From contig NZ_OZ038523.1 of the NCBI RefSeq assembly GCF_964036595.1, positions 1,866,501 to 1,930,500 on the forward strand: a stretch of 64,000 bases of DNA. Direction: 5' to 3'. This document shows, piece by piece, positions 63,979-64,000 of this stretch. The translations under genes and the position numbers were made by a program. This DNA comes from Tenacibaculum sp. 190524A05c (GTDB lineage Bacteria; Bacteroidota; Bacteroidia; Flavobacteriales; Flavobacteriaceae). The notes under the pieces are model-generated. The model was given only the letters and a program-made list of their open reading frames with translations, did no database searches and was not told the origin of the DNA. Within the stretch, counting starts at the first letter, position 1, and each line of letters opens with the position of its first letter.

Positions 63979-64000
63979 ACTTTAGCCGTTATTTTTAGGT

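Noticed and set aside
1..64000. CRISPR arrays, insertion sequences, prophage or integron
   Set aside because: No regularly spaced repeats, transposase, integrase or phage structural genes were seen.

Overview
The window is chromosomal DNA of a marine-type Flavobacteriia (phylum Bacteroidota). Evidence: strongly AT-rich DNA, several matches to the Bacteroidota promoter (TTG, 17-23 nt, TAnnTTTG), lipoprotein signal sequences, TonB receptors with a carboxypeptidase-like N-terminal domain, a putative porin, three DUF3857 proteins, an AraC-type hybrid regulator and a K+-dependent membrane pyrophosphatase. I see no insertion sequence, prophage, CRISPR array or rRNA. The only tRNA is tRNA-Leu(UAG) at 31934-32015 on the minus strand.

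Layout. 1-3.9 kb: small lipoproteins, a DUF1826 protein, a VOC protein and a TPR protein. 3.9-12.8 kb: penicillin-acylase-like enzyme, a sugar gene set (DegT aminotransferase, small membrane protein, galE), an M16 peptidase and fabD. 12.8-17.6 kb: queuosine-precursor transporter, MscS-like channel, lone ABC permease, an unlisted 51-aa double-glycine-leader peptide gene on the minus strand, thioesterase and nuclease. 17.7-24.7 kb: minus-strand run yifB-pabB-lipase-tilS-dsbD. 24.9-31.6 kb: TonB receptor overlapping a YfiR-domain histidine kinase, followed convergently by a soluble AraC-type hybrid regulator whose histidine-kinase His is replaced by Tyr. 32-45.3 kb: dipeptidase, two envelope proteins, three DUF3857 paralogues (two without the catalytic Cys), a DoxX-like protein with a 20-bp inverted repeat over its start, and a BlaI/BlaR1-type pair with operators placed on its promoter. 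45.4-53.7 kb: DUF4407, cold-shock protein, rpsP-rimM, two small cytochromes c, small enzymes, a frameshifted membrane gene, a nucleoid-associated protein, a candidate small RNA and rnhB. 53.8-64 kb: putative porin, NhaC, membrane hydrolase, a trans-sulfuration enzyme divergent from an Lrp/AsnC regulator, hppA and ppa.

How the genes may work together. The best candidate for an undescribed system is 24.9-31.6 kb. There an outer-membrane receptor is translationally coupled to a periplasm-sensing kinase that has no receiver. The adjacent protein has a receiver and a DNA-binding domain but a kinase-like domain without the phospho-accepting His. The two halves could form one relay (inference). Other non-routine items are the Cys-rich secreted-peptide gene, the approximately 89-nt small RNA next to rnhB, the hairpin over the doxX-like start, and the BlaI operator/promoter arrangement. 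The remainder is mostly housekeeping. Starts were moved inward where the longest open frame began at a TTG or overlapped a neighbour and a better ATG was present. Domain positions are hand-counted and approximate.
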